A stretch of DNA of 64,000 nucleotides, from NCBI GenBank assembly GCA_024233305.1, contig JACKPV010000035.1:1-64000 (forward strand), written 5' to 3'. Below the pieces are notes generated by a model. The model made no database searches and had not been told where the DNA came from. It saw only the letters and a list, made by a program, of their open reading frames with translations. Positions 34,848-43,337 of the stretch are shown one piece after another (within the stretch, counting starts at the first letter, position 1; every line of letters starts with the position of its first letter). Both the position numbers and the translations under genes were made by a program. This stretch comes from Verrucomicrobiales bacterium. Lineage in GTDB: Bacteria > Verrucomicrobiota > Verrucomicrobiia > Limisphaerales > J093.

Positions 34848-35919
34848 CATCCAACCCCGCCTTCGCATCCGGGAGCCGTTGGGGGGATCCGACTTTCTCT
34901 CCCCTGTCGGGACGTGGCTGATCGCCTTCCGGCCGGGGCGTGAGCCGCCTTACCCCGGCTCCCCCGGCTTTTGTACTCTTCGACAACAGAAAGAGCCGTG
35001 TGTGTTCGACGAGAATCAAGCCGGTAACTGACAGCAGAGCACCAGATCTCGGCCGAAATCAGGAGGATACTCTTCGGTGGATCAGCGGCAGGTCTGCACC
35101 GGAAAGGGAGCCAGGTTCTCTGTCGCCCCGGAGGACGCACGGTCACGTTCTTCCCAAAGCGGGGCGCACGGAGTGACGCGCCCTACCACCTGGCCCGGGT
35201 AGGGCGCGCAGTCCCCTGCGCGCCGCCCGAGATCCAGCCTCCCCGTTCGCGTCCCGAACCCGCATCAGGCGCGGTTCCGCTCCCTCACTCGACCCTCCAC
35301 CTCAAACCACTCCATTTCGGGGCTTCCGCCCACAGTCAGTCGGCCGGGATCAGGTGCTCTGGACGGTCTGAGCTTCGAGAGCATCACCAGGGTCGAAGGC
35401 GAAATGCGAGTTGGCGGAAGCTCGCGCGGCATTGGCAGCGACTCGCATCGGGGCGAAATCGGAATCGGAGTCTCTCAGCCGCAGCAATTGGTGTCGCAAC
35501 CGTTTGGTTCCAATTTCGCAGCTGGCGGGAGAGCGGGTCGGATGGGGTCTCCCGGTATCTTGCTTGCTGCCGCCCTGTTCGTTCCGTCGACGGGAATTGC
35601 GGCCACGTGGTGGGGACCGGCCCAGACCAAGACTGATGACCTGCTCCCGAAGTTCATCGAGACCCGGCCGACGACGGATGCCCTGTGCGTTGGCCTGGTG
35701 GTAGGAAATGCGGATCCTTCAGGCGGCCGCAAGGCGGTTTGCCGGGAAGAACGAGTCCCTCCTGGCCGGTGATTTCTTTGCGCGATCTGTAACGAACGGC
35801 GGTTGCCGGGTTAGTGATGATTCGACGCGATGGCGTCAACCGGCTCCCGGCTCCGGGGCAGGCGCCAGCCTCCTGCGGGGACTCGGGAACGAACCACAAC
35901 GCATCCGACCTATACGACC
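34848..35919. other. About 1.07 kb without a convincing gene
   Basis: Open frames here (the longest 120-145 codons, both strands) have antisense-like or biased composition and no recognised domain. The stretch contains the hairpin repeat at 35178-35227. A hydrophobic segment encoded near 35540-35610 (GILLAAALFVPSTGIAA) looks like a signal peptide, but its frame ends soon after and no homology is evident. It could be the remnant of an exported-protein gene upstream of the 35.9-kb locus. Confidence 0.5.
35178..35227. repeat. Dispersed short repeat, copy 2, with two alternative hairpins
   Basis: A perfect 10-bp stem GCGCCCTACC/GGTAGGGCGC (35178-35187 with 35198-35207) overlaps a second 9-bp stem GGCGCGCAG/CTGCGCGCC (35203-35211 with 35216-35224). 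The latter half corresponds to the repeat at 15831-15864. Confidence 0.5.
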
Positions 35920-36195
35920 ATGTCCTCAACAACAGCCAGCGCCGCCCGCGCCGATGGGCAGGCTGCAGTATCGTTCGCCAGTGACATTCTTCCTCTGTTC
36001 CGTCAGGTGGATATCCAGCACATGCAGCCACAGGGCGTGCTGCTGAACGATTACACCTGGATGTCAACGCCAGCCAACGCCCAGCAGGTGTACGCCGTCC
36101 TTGCGGCCAGGAAGATGCCCATCGGTGGCCCCTATTGGACTGCGGCCCAACTCGGGCTGCTGAACACGTGGATGACCTCTGGTTACAATCCCTGA
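35920..36195 (+). CDS. Small cytochrome-c-like domain protein lacking CxxCH
   Basis: A 91-residue protein. From residue about 20 it reads VSFASDILPLFRQVDIQHMQ, then LNDYTWMSTPANAQQVYAVL, KMPIGGPYWTAAQLGLLNTW and a final MTSGYNP. This pattern (ASDI-PLFR, internal repeat of small helices, MP-GGPW, W-xxGxNP) resembles mono-domain c-type cytochromes but has no haem-binding cysteines, so haem attachment is not expected. No signal peptide is evident. It is followed after 19 bp by an unknown gene and then by a CxxCH protein, all on the same strand. The start at 35920 is preferred over an in-frame ATG at 35830, which would add an unstructured basic segment. Confidence 0.6.
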   Translation: MSSTTASAARADGQAAVSFASDILPLFRQVDIQHMQPQGVLLNDYTWMSTPANAQQVYAVLAARKMPIGGPYWTAAQLGLLNTWMTSGYNP

Positions 36196-36214
36196 AGCGC
36201 GAAGGTTCCGTATC

Positions 36215-36835
36215 ATGCGCCGTCCTGCCCCCCGGGCGATCAACCGCGTGAATCAGGCCATCGGGAATCTCTCGGACCACCTGGTTGCCGAGATGCAGCT
36301 TCGTCGCGGCCGTTTGGTGCTGCGCTTCATCGAACGCCAGGGCCACTACCCGCGTGGTTTTTCCCTCGAGATGGAGCAACTCGTCGGTTTCCGCGACCAC
36401 GGCACCGTCGGGCAACCACTCACGGCGGGCGTCGTTTGGAGTCCGGTCGCCGGTTTCGGTCGTCATCTCTGTGCCCGCACGCTTCTGGAGCCTTCCGCGT
36501 TGGTTGAATTGCGGCTGGATTTCGAGGACGCCGGGGGATTGGTCACTCGATTCAATGCCGTTGCGCGATCCATCCGGATGGTTCGGACGTATACGGACGG
36601 TAGGGCGGCGAACGACATCGTCGGATCCGGGACCGATTGGAACTCGCCTGATGCGGTTCGTGGAGGAGGGGAAGCGACCTCTGAGCCGGGGCTTACCATG
36701 GGTTGGGGATGCGCCGGCGCATCACCGCGTGCGGGTGCCCGACTCACGAGGCCCGGCCCGGAGGTTGGTTGCCTGGCTGGCAAGCAGTCCCGTCCGGCGC
36801 TCGCGGCGAGTCCGGACAGCCCGGAGGTCCCCTGA
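36215..36835 (+). CDS. Hypothetical protein, possible middle gene of a three-gene locus
   Basis: A 206-residue open frame. The first 140 residues have protein-like composition (LSDHLVAEMQLRRGRLVLRF, then VGFRDHGTVGQPL, VELRLDFEDAGGLVTRF), while the last 60 are Gly/Arg/Pro-rich and may be read-through of a GC-rich tail. An AAGG lies about 8 nt before the ATG. No domain is recognised. The frame overlaps another long open frame in the same direction that belongs to the upstream shadow of the next gene, so codon-bias analysis would be needed to confirm it. Confidence 0.45.
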   Translation: MRRPAPRAINRVNQAIGNLSDHLVAEMQLRRGRLVLRFIERQGHYPRGFSLEMEQLVGFRDHGTVGQPLTAGVVWSPVAGFGRHLCARTLLEPSALVELRLDFEDAGGLVTRFNAVARSIRMVRTYTDGRAANDIVGSGTDWNSPDAVRGGGEATSEPGLTMGWGCAGASPRAGARLTRPGPEVGCLAGKQSRPALAASPDSPEVP

Positions 36836-36875
36836 ATTTTGGACACCCGCCCAACTCATCAGAAACCACAAATCC

Positions 36876-38309
36876 ATGATCATGAACTCACGCCAAGACT
36901 CGTCAGTCGTCCGATTGCATGCCCCGTGGCTTGCCCTCATCATCGGGGTGATACTTGCCGCGCAACCGGCCGGGGCGGCGCCGGCCCCCGCCCCTGGATG
37001 TCCGCCATTTGGATGGGCGGAGGGGCTCGGTCAATACCTCGCCTCGGACGCGCCGTTCCCCACCCAGGACACGGCCAACAACCCGCCGGACTGCCGCTTC
37101 CATGAATGGTCGTGGGAGGCGTTCGTCTGGGCAACCGCCCTGGACAGCAATGGCGTCCCTCGCTTTCTCAGTCTGGCCACCGAGGATGAACTGCTCGGGG
37201 CGGAGGCCGGCGCCAGCGCACCGCGGCCACGCGACCTGAGACTTGCCGCCCGTTCGCTCGCTGTGCACGGCACGCCCGGCTACACAGAAGGCGCGGGTGC
37301 CATCGTCGAGGCAGATGGGAACGTCCTGGTCGCCCCCAACGGGTATCCGGTATACGCCTCGATCCACATGAACCCCTCCTACTTCGATACCGTGAAGGAG
37401 AACCTCATCGTCGACGGGGGCTACACCAACCAGCCCGCGAACGCGTATTTCGACCTGGGCGCGGCGGTGTTCAAGGCGACCTGGCTGCGACTTGACGCCG
37501 GGGAAAAGCCGCCGGCGGCCGCCTACACAACCCAGGCTCAGGTGCCGGTCTTGACGCAGTCCAAATCCACGACTGCGGCCGGAACCACCATCACCATCTT
37601 CCCGGTATCCGGGCAGTTCACGAACGTGACGGTTGCCCTGGTGGGCTTGCACGTGGTCGGCTATACGGTCGATCATCCCGAGTTCCTGTGGGCCACCTTC
37701 GAGCACAATCTCAACGCCCCTGCGGTCCCCGACGGCACGTTCACCACCAATCAGAGCAACCCCCACGGGTTCACTTTCTACCAGGCGAACACGTCCTTTG
37801 CCCAGGTCAACCAAGCGGAGGTGCCCCCACAGTTGACCTTCGATCCGACCACGCAACGCTTTGCTCCGGCCAACAACGTGGTGCAACAGAACCGGACCGG
37901 CGGCGAGAACCATCCGCACGGCCCCGGCAATATCGCCGCGTTGAACCAGCAGGCCGGAGAATACCTGGCGGGACTGAAATCATCGCAGTCGCTGTTTTCA
38001 AGCTACCGTCTCGTCGGCACTGTTTGGACCGCGCCCAATACCTACACGGAGGCGAACAGTACCATCGGCGAGCCGTTTGGGTCGGTCTCCCTCGCCAACA
38101 CCACGGCGGAGACCTTTGTGCAGTTTCCCAACTTCAACTGCTTTGGCTGCCACAGCCAGGCTTCGTACTCGCCGCCTCGGAGAATCGGGATCAGCCACGC
38201 GGTGGCCGTGGGATCTTCCGAGGCCGTGGCCAACCAGGTTAGTGGAACCTTCCCGGCCACGAACGCGATTGGCGCAACGCTCAACCGGCTCCTCGGAGGG
38301 AACAAATAG
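36876..38309 (+). CDS. Exported single-haem (CxxCH) protein of unknown function
   Basis: A 477-residue protein. The ATG at 36876 gives a signal peptide (APWLALIIGVILAAQPAGAA). The mature part starts with CPPFGWAEGLGQYL and includes CRFHEWSWEAFVWA, NPSYFDTVKENL and DHPEFLWATFEHNLNAPAVP. One haem c-binding motif, NCFGCHSQAS (Cys422, Cys425, His426), lies near the C-terminus. Whole-length relatives are annotated only as hypothetical or cytochrome-like proteins, as far as can be recalled. A periplasmic redox function is a reasonable inference, but the substrate is unknown. It is the last of three same-strand genes. Confidence 0.75.
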   Translation: MIMNSRQDSSVVRLHAPWLALIIGVILAAQPAGAAPAPAPGCPPFGWAEGLGQYLASDAPFPTQDTANNPPDCRFHEWSWEAFVWATALDSNGVPRFLSLATEDELLGAEAGASAPRPRDLRLAARSLAVHGTPGYTEGAGAIVEADGNVLVAPNGYPVYASIHMNPSYFDTVKENLIVDGGYTNQPANAYFDLGAAVFKATWLRLDAGEKPPAAAYTTQAQVPVLTQSKSTTAAGTTITIFPVSGQFTNVTVALVGLHVVGYTVDHPEFLWATFEHNLNAPAVPDGTFTTNQSNPHGFTFYQANTSFAQVNQAEVPPQLTFDPTTQRFAPANNVVQQNRTGGENHPHGPGNIAALNQQAGEYLAGLKSSQSLFSSYRLVGTVWTAPNTYTEANSTIGEPFGSVSLANTTAETFVQFPNFNCFGCHSQASYSPPRRIGISHAVAVGSSEAVANQVSGTFPATNAIGATLNRLLGGNK

Positions 38310-38376
38310 GCCTGCGCGGGCACAGCGCCAGGGAGCCAAGTGCACTGCGACCCGGTATGCCGCGGGCCTGTGGGCA

Positions 38377-38406
38377 CTCACGGCTGCGGATATGCGCAGC
38401 CGTGAG
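38377..38406. terminator. Strong hairpin downstream of the CxxCH gene
   Basis: A perfect 12-bp stem CTCACGGCTGCG/CGCAGCCGTGAG with loop GATATG lies 67 bp after the stop codon. No U-run follows, so it may be a processing or attenuation structure rather than an intrinsic terminator. The remaining 500 bp to ctaD hold a predicted promoter but no supportable gene. Confidence 0.4.
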
Positions 38407-38759
38407 CGCCCGTCCAGAGTTCGGTTAGGGGCCTCGATCCGCACCACCCCCCGGGGCCGGGTGTCGGAACGCTTGCGCCGGCAGCTTGGGCTGCCGAGGC
38501 GTCGACTCGATCGAGGCGAATCGTCCCGGTATCTCAACCGCCGCGATGGTGGGGTGCTGGCGGGTGCGCATCGACGGGGTGGGTGTCCGGGTCCGGGTTC
38601 CCCCGGTCGGACCAGGTTCACCAGCTGCTGTTGATGTCATTGGCTACTGGGCATCAACAGGATATACCTCATCGCGACAACTCCAAATGCCGCCAAGCCG
38701 GCTCGGGGAGGCGTTCGGAGAAGCCGCAGCAGATGTGGAATTCGCCGTGGAATCGGGCG

Positions 38760-38788
38760 TTGACAGGTCGGGCCGGCCGGCCTAGTCT
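38760..38788 (+). promoter_or_regulatory. Predicted promoter of the cytochrome oxidase operon
   Basis: A perfect TTGACA (38760-38765), 17-bp spacer, and TAGTCT (38783-38788), 134 nt before the ctaD ATG. Confidence 0.4.
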
Positions 38789-38922
38789 CCGCGCCCGATC
38801 TTGCCCTTGGCAGGGCAAGATGTGGTTAGTGTGTTGGCTTTTTGGGGACGAGGTTGCCGATTGGGCGGCGGGCGAGGCGGTGTCTTGCAGGCCGGTCGGA
38901 ACTCCTTGGAATCTACCGTAAC

Positions 38923-40755
38923 ATGACGGGACATAACGGCGCAGCAGCAGCGGCTCACGCCGCCCACGGGGCGGGCGGAGCGGCGGGCCATGACGATCAC
39001 CACGAGCTTGGATTCCTGCGGAAGTACGTCTTCTCGTCGGATCACAAGGTGATCGGTGTTCAATACGGGTTGACGGCGCTCCTGTTCCTGTTTGTCGGCT
39101 TCGTCCTGATCGCGTTGATGCGCTGGCAGCTGGCTTATCCTGGTGAGCCCATCCCGGTGTTCGGCCGGTTGCTGGAAGCCATTTTGGGACCGGAGGTGGC
39201 CTTCAAGGGCATCATGTCCCCCGACCTGTACAACTCGTTCGGGGCGATGCATGGGACGATCATGGTGTTCCTGGCGGTGGTGCCGCTGGCCTTCGGGGCC
39301 TTCGGGAACTACGTGGTCCCGTTGCAGATCGGGGCGCCGGACATGGCGTTTCCCCGGCTGAACATGGCGAGCTACTGGTGCTATTTCCTGGGTGGCGTGC
39401 TGATGTTCGCGAGCTTCTTCATTCCGGGCGGGGCCGCCAAGTCGGGGTGGACCTCCTATTCCCCCCTGGCCACCATCGCCGACTTGGCACACCACGTCGA
39501 CGGGCAGACATTCTGGCTGTTGGGCATGGTGGTGCTGATCACCTCGTCGCTGCTTGGCTCGGTCAATTTCATCGCGACCATCATCCAGCTGCGGGCGCCT
39601 GGAATGGGTTGGATGCGGATGCCGTTTTTCGTGTGGGCGCAGCTGGTCACCGCCTTTCTGCTGCTGCTTGCGTTTCCGCCGCTGGAAGCGGCGGGATTGA
39701 TGCAGTTGATGGACAACATCGCCGGCACCAGCTTCTTTCTCCCCAGCGGCCTGGTGGTGAGCGGACGGCCGCTGGAGGTCAGCGGCGGGGGCAGCCCGCT
39801 GCTCTGGCAGCATCTCTTCTGGTTCCTGGGCCACCCGGAGGTGTACGTCCTCATCCTGCCGGCCATGGGGATCGTGGCCGAGATCATCGCCAACAACACG
39901 CGGAAGCCGCTGTTCGGTTACCGGTCGATGGTGTATGCCTCCATGGCGATCGGGTTCCTCTCGTTCATCGTTTGGGCCCACCACATGTATCTGACGGGGA
40001 TGGGGACCAAGATCAGCACGTTCTTCCAGACCACGACGATGATGATTTCGATCCCGTCGGTGATTATTCTGACCTCGCTGTTCATTTCCCTGTGGGGCGG
40101 TTCGATCCGGTTCAACACGCCGATGCTCTTCGCGTTGTCGTTTCTCCCGATGTTCGGCATCGGGGGATTGACCGGGCTGCCGCTGGGCTTCAATGCCACC
40201 GACATTCAGTTGCACGACACGTATTACGTCATCGGGCATTTTCACTATGTCGTCGCGCCGGGAACCATTTTTGCCCTGCTGGCGGGCGTGTATTTCTGGT
40301 ACCCCAAAGTGACCGGTCGGCGGATGAACGAATTCTGGGGGCGGGTTCACTGGGCCACGTCCCTGGTGTTCATGAATCTGGTGTTCCTGCCGATGTTCGT
40401 GCAGGGGTTGGAGGGGATGTCACGGCGGATGTACGATGGCGGCGCCACCTATGCGGCGCAGGAGGGCATCCACGGCCTGGCGCTGGCGATCAAGCTGAAC
40501 GTCGGCATATCGCACGCGGCCTGGCTGCTCGGACTGGCCCAAATTCCGTTCGTGATCAATTTCTTCTGGAGCATCCGGCACGGCGAGAAGGTCGTGGGCG
40601 ACAATCCGTGGGAAGCCACGACGTTGGATTGGGCCACGCCGACGCCCCCACCGCATGGGAATTTCGCCAGTCCGCCGGTGGTCGCCCGGGGCCCGTATGA
40701 ATACAGCTTCGCGGGTCGCAAGGGCGACTTCACGCCGCAAAACCAGCCTGCCTAG
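38923..40755 (+). CDS. ctaD: Cytochrome c oxidase subunit I (A1 type)
   Basis: A 610-residue membrane protein with 12 predicted helices, carrying haem a and the haem a3-CuB centre that reduces oxygen and pumps protons. HPEVYVL (near residue 304) supplies a CuB histidine, the cross-linked Tyr and the Glu that marks the A1 proton-pumping class. AHHMYLTG gives two more CuB histidines, and HFHYVVAPG carries haem ligands. D-channel residues lie in FGNYVVPLQIGAPDMAFPRLN. The His/Ala-rich N-terminus (residues 5-30) is unusual. The ATG at 38923 is preferred over an upstream frame with basic, non-family sequence. It is the first gene of the oxidase operon, followed 8 bp later by ctaE. Confidence 0.95.
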   Translation: MTGHNGAAAAAHAAHGAGGAAGHDDHHELGFLRKYVFSSDHKVIGVQYGLTALLFLFVGFVLIALMRWQLAYPGEPIPVFGRLLEAILGPEVAFKGIMSPDLYNSFGAMHGTIMVFLAVVPLAFGAFGNYVVPLQIGAPDMAFPRLNMASYWCYFLGGVLMFASFFIPGGAAKSGWTSYSPLATIADLAHHVDGQTFWLLGMVVLITSSLLGSVNFIATIIQLRAPGMGWMRMPFFVWAQLVTAFLLLLAFPPLEAAGLMQLMDNIAGTSFFLPSGLVVSGRPLEVSGGGSPLLWQHLFWFLGHPEVYVLILPAMGIVAEIIANNTRKPLFGYRSMVYASMAIGFLSFIVWAHHMYLTGMGTKISTFFQTTTMMISIPSVIILTSLFISLWGGSIRFNTPMLFALSFLPMFGIGGLTGLPLGFNATDIQLHDTYYVIGHFHYVVAPGTIFALLAGVYFWYPKVTGRRMNEFWGRVHWATSLVFMNLVFLPMFVQGLEGMSRRMYDGGATYAAQEGIHGLALAIKLNVGISHAAWLLGLAQIPFVINFFWSIRHGEKVVGDNPWEATTLDWATPTPPPHGNFASPPVVARGPYEYSFAGRKGDFTPQNQPA

Positions 40756-40763
40756 GTCTTCCG

Positions 40764-41588
40764 ATGGATATTCCTTACACGGTTCAAGCGCGTCCTGATA
40801 CCGGACTGTACAACGCCAAGGTTGGCATCTGGTTGTTTTTGGCGTCGGAAGTGATGCTCTTCGGCGCGCTCTTTTCCTCGTATGTGTTGCTGCGCGTGGG
40901 TTCGGAGACTTGGCCGCAGGGTCTGCTCAACGTGCCCCTGGGCACCATCAACACGGTGGTGCTGATTTGTTCGAGCATCACGGTGGTGCTCGCCTGGGCC
41001 TCGCTCAAACTCAAGGACTTCGGCAGCTACAAGTTGTACCAGGGCGTGACGGTGCTGCTGGCAGCCACGTTCATGGTGATCAAGAGCTTCGAGTATCGTG
41101 ACAAGCTCACCCACTACTGGGTGCGGTTGAACGACGGCACCGAGATGACGGGACACATCGAGGGCAAGCCGTTCAACTGGACGAAGGCAACGCTCTCGAA
41201 GCCGGAACTGGGACTGACCGAGATTCACTTTCATCCCGATCCCGTGCCGGCCGCGACCGGGGCGCATGCGGATTCCGAGGCGGCGCATGGCCACGAAGGG
41301 GCGGCGGCGCACGAGAGCCTGACGATCCCGGTCAGCGAGATCTCGCGGCTCGAGAGTTTCGGTCCGTGGCGGAGCACCTACCTTGCGATCTACTTCACGC
41401 TGACCGGACTGCACGCGCTGCACGTGGTCGGGGGAGCGCTGGTGATCGGCTTCCTTTGGGGGCCGGGCAGCCGCATGTGGCGGAGCGATCCGGAGCGCCT
41501 GACGAACCGGGTCGAGGTTTCAGGACTGTTCTGGCATTTTGTCGATCTCGTCTGGATATTCCTCTTCCCCGTCCTCTACCTTCTCTGA
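40764..41588 (+). CDS. ctaE: Cytochrome c oxidase subunit III with His-rich insertion
   Basis: A 274-residue membrane protein. VGIWLFLASEVMLFGALFSS is the conserved second helix with its functional Glu, and the C-terminal half has TGLHALHVVGGALVIGFLWG and VEVSGLFWHFVDLVWIFLFP. Between the helices lies an insertion of about 80 residues (roughly 110-190) rich in His and Ala (GAHADSEAAHGHEGAAAHES), absent from typical subunit III. It may face the periplasm and could bind copper, but that is speculation. Confidence 0.93.
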   Translation: MDIPYTVQARPDTGLYNAKVGIWLFLASEVMLFGALFSSYVLLRVGSETWPQGLLNVPLGTINTVVLICSSITVVLAWASLKLKDFGSYKLYQGVTVLLAATFMVIKSFEYRDKLTHYWVRLNDGTEMTGHIEGKPFNWTKATLSKPELGLTEIHFHPDPVPAATGAHADSEAAHGHEGAAAHESLTIPVSEISRLESFGPWRSTYLAIYFTLTGLHALHVVGGALVIGFLWGPGSRMWRSDPERLTNRVEVSGLFWHFVDLVWIFLFPVLYLL

Positions 41589-41591
41589 GCC

Positions 41592-41906
41592 ATGCACGAA
41601 CAGAACGCACATGATGTCAAGGAGGCGACGAGAAAGTACATCTACGTCTTCGTCGCCCTGCTGTTGGGCACCGTGATCACTGTGATTGCCTCGTTCATTC
41701 ACTTTGGCAACCACGCGGTCAACATCGGGGTGGCCCTGTTCATCGCCAGCTGCAAGGCGTTCCTGGTCGCGGGCTATTTCATGCATCTGATCTCCGAGCG
41801 GAAGCTGATCTACGGGTTGCTCGGTGCCACCGGCATCTTCTTTGTCGGGTTGATGGGGTTGATCATCTTCGCGAACGCCGACCAGTTGTTCACCGGATTC
41901 CGCTGA
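41592..41906 (+). CDS. ctaF: Cytochrome c oxidase subunit IV (small, prokaryotic type)
   Basis: A 104-residue protein with a soluble N-terminus (MHEQNAHDVKEATRKYIYVF) and three hydrophobic helices; KAFLVAGYFMHLISERKLIY is the family signature. It stabilises the oxidase complex in relatives. It begins 3 bp after ctaE and overlaps the next start by one base. Confidence 0.87.
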   Translation: MHEQNAHDVKEATRKYIYVFVALLLGTVITVIASFIHFGNHAVNIGVALFIASCKAFLVAGYFMHLISERKLIYGLLGATGIFFVGLMGLIIFANADQLFTGFR

Positions 41907-42112
41907 TGTCCCTCAAGGCTTTTCACATCCTGTTCGTCACGTTGTCGATCCTGCTCGCCTTCGGCTTCGGGGGGTGGGAACTCGTGACGTACTCCAGGAC
42001 CGGGGCGGGGATGGACCTGTTCCTTGGCGTGGCCTCGCTCGCCGCCGGAGTGGGACTGGTGTTCTACCTGCGGAAGGTCATCCGGAAGCTGAAGGGAATC
42101 AGCCTGCTATGA
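41906..42112 (+). CDS. Small membrane protein of the oxidase operon
   Basis: A 68-residue protein with two predicted helices (FHILFVTLSILLAFGFGGWE and LFLGVASLAAGVGLVFYLRK) and a basic C-terminus. Its first base is the last base of ctaF's stop, and its own stop overlaps the next ATG. No named family. Its position suggests a small structural or assembly subunit of the oxidase. Confidence 0.75.
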   Translation: MSLKAFHILFVTLSILLAFGFGGWELVTYSRTGAGMDLFLGVASLAAGVGLVFYLRKVIRKLKGISLL

Positions 42113-42369
42113 GAGAACGAGGTTTCTGGTTCGCGGCATTTGCCCTGGCGTTGCTGCTTGTCCCGGGCCCTGCATGCCACGCCTGCGCGGCTTGCTTCGG
42201 GCAGTCGGACGGAGCGTTGGCGGAGGGGATGAACATGGGGATTCTCACGCTCTTAGGGGTCGTGGTGGGGGTGCTGGGGACCTTCGTCGTTTTCTTTGTC
42301 TCGCTTGGTCGACGGGCGGCCGCCGCCGCCAGGGCCATGGAACCTCCGGGCGCCAACGACCCGGCTTGA
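42109..42369 (+). CDS. Small exported or membrane protein with CAACFGxSDG motif
   Basis: An 86-residue protein with an N-terminal hydrophobic segment (FWFAAFALALLLVPGPACHA), a cysteine pair in CHACAACFGQSDGALAEGMN, a single membrane helix (GILTLLGVVVGVLGTFVVFF) and a short basic Ala-rich tail. Similar short CxxCFGxxD proteins recur in oxidase operons of Verrucomicrobiota and Planctomycetota, as recalled, with no assigned function. The Cys pair facing the periplasm suggests a copper or haem handling role. It starts four bases inside the previous gene (ATGA). Confidence 0.75.
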   Translation: MRERGFWFAAFALALLLVPGPACHACAACFGQSDGALAEGMNMGILTLLGVVVGVLGTFVVFFVSLGRRAAAAARAMEPPGANDPA

Positions 42370-42381
42370 AGTGAACGTGTC

Positions 42382-43161
42382 ATGGAAACCCTGATCACCA
42401 AATTGCTGCATCTGCCTCCCGTCGCGTCCGAACATGGGCAGGGTCTGGACAACCTGATGCTGTATGTCCACCTGCTGATGTTCGCGTTACTGCTCGGCTG
42501 GGGGGCGTTCTTCCTCTACGCCCTCTGGAGATTCCGTCAGTCCCGCTCCGCGAAGGCGAATCCCGAAGGGGTGCGCAGCCACGTCTCGAGCTATCTTGAG
42601 GTCGGCGTTGCCGTGGTGGAAGGGATTCTGTTGATCGGCTTCGCCGTTCCCCTATGGGCTCGGGGGGCTTCCTTCGAGAATTTTCCGGACGAAAAAGAAG
42701 CCACCGTGGTCAAGGTGATCGGGCGTCAGTTCAACTGGATGGCCTGGTATCCCGGCGCCGACGGGGTTTTCGGAAGATCGGCCCCCGAATTCGTCGGTGA
42801 TTCCAATCCGCTGGGCGTGGATCCCGACGATGCGAACGGGAAGGACGATGTCGTGGTTGAGAGCAGTGATGTCTATGCGCCGGTGGGCAAACCGGTCGTC
42901 GCGCACATCAGTTCGCTGGATGTCATCCACTCATTTTCCGTCAAGTCCATGCGGGTGACCCAGGACGCCATTCCCGGCCTCAGCATTCCGGTCTGGTTTA
43001 CGCCGACCGTGGAGGGGACCTATCAGATCACCTGTGCCCAGCTCTGTGGCCAGGGCCATTCGAGCATGCGGGGGCTCTTTCATGCGGTCACCCCGGCCGA
43101 GTTCACCTCGTGGCTCGGAGAACACACCCGGACCTCCGGGGAGCAGGTGAGCTACGAATAG
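42382..43161 (+). CDS. ctaC: Cytochrome c oxidase subunit II
   Basis: A 259-residue subunit that accepts electrons from cytochrome c through the binuclear CuA site. Two N-terminal helices (LMLYVHLLMFALLLGWGAFF and VAVVEGILLIGFAVPLWA) anchor a periplasmic cupredoxin domain. CuA ligands are visible as the His of DVIHSFSV (near residue 183) and CAQLCGQGHSSM (C-x3-C-x3-H-x2-M, near 217-229). QFNWMAWYPG is the electron-entry aromatic patch. No fused cytochrome c domain is present, so this is aa3 rather than caa3 type. Its position after subunits I, III and IV, instead of first, is unusual. Confidence 0.93.
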   Translation: METLITKLLHLPPVASEHGQGLDNLMLYVHLLMFALLLGWGAFFLYALWRFRQSRSAKANPEGVRSHVSSYLEVGVAVVEGILLIGFAVPLWARGASFENFPDEKEATVVKVIGRQFNWMAWYPGADGVFGRSAPEFVGDSNPLGVDPDDANGKDDVVVESSDVYAPVGKPVVAHISSLDVIHSFSVKSMRVTQDAIPGLSIPVWFTPTVEGTYQITCAQLCGQGHSSMRGLFHAVTPAEFTSWLGEHTRTSGEQVSYE

Positions 43162-43337
43162 GACCGCCGCGAGCATCGAGCCGCCGGGACCCGTTTCCAC
43201 ACACGGCGCCGTATGGTCGGGCCGCCCGAGCATTTGCTTGCCCGGCAACCGAAGGCGGACGGCCCGGCAAGCGGGCCGACCCGTTGACGAGTTCGCGGTG
43301 GCGTGATGTCGGCGCTGGAATTCTGCTGCGTTTGCTC

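Noticed and set aside
35404..35772. 122-codon frame with a hydrophobic segment
   Set aside because: A signal-like stretch lies in mid-protein, followed by a short unrelated tail. No homology, no start signal. Noted only as a possible remnant.
36285..36875. Upstream in-frame extension (197 codons) of the CxxCH protein
   Set aside because: It precedes a clear signal peptide and has Arg/Ser-rich antisense-like composition.
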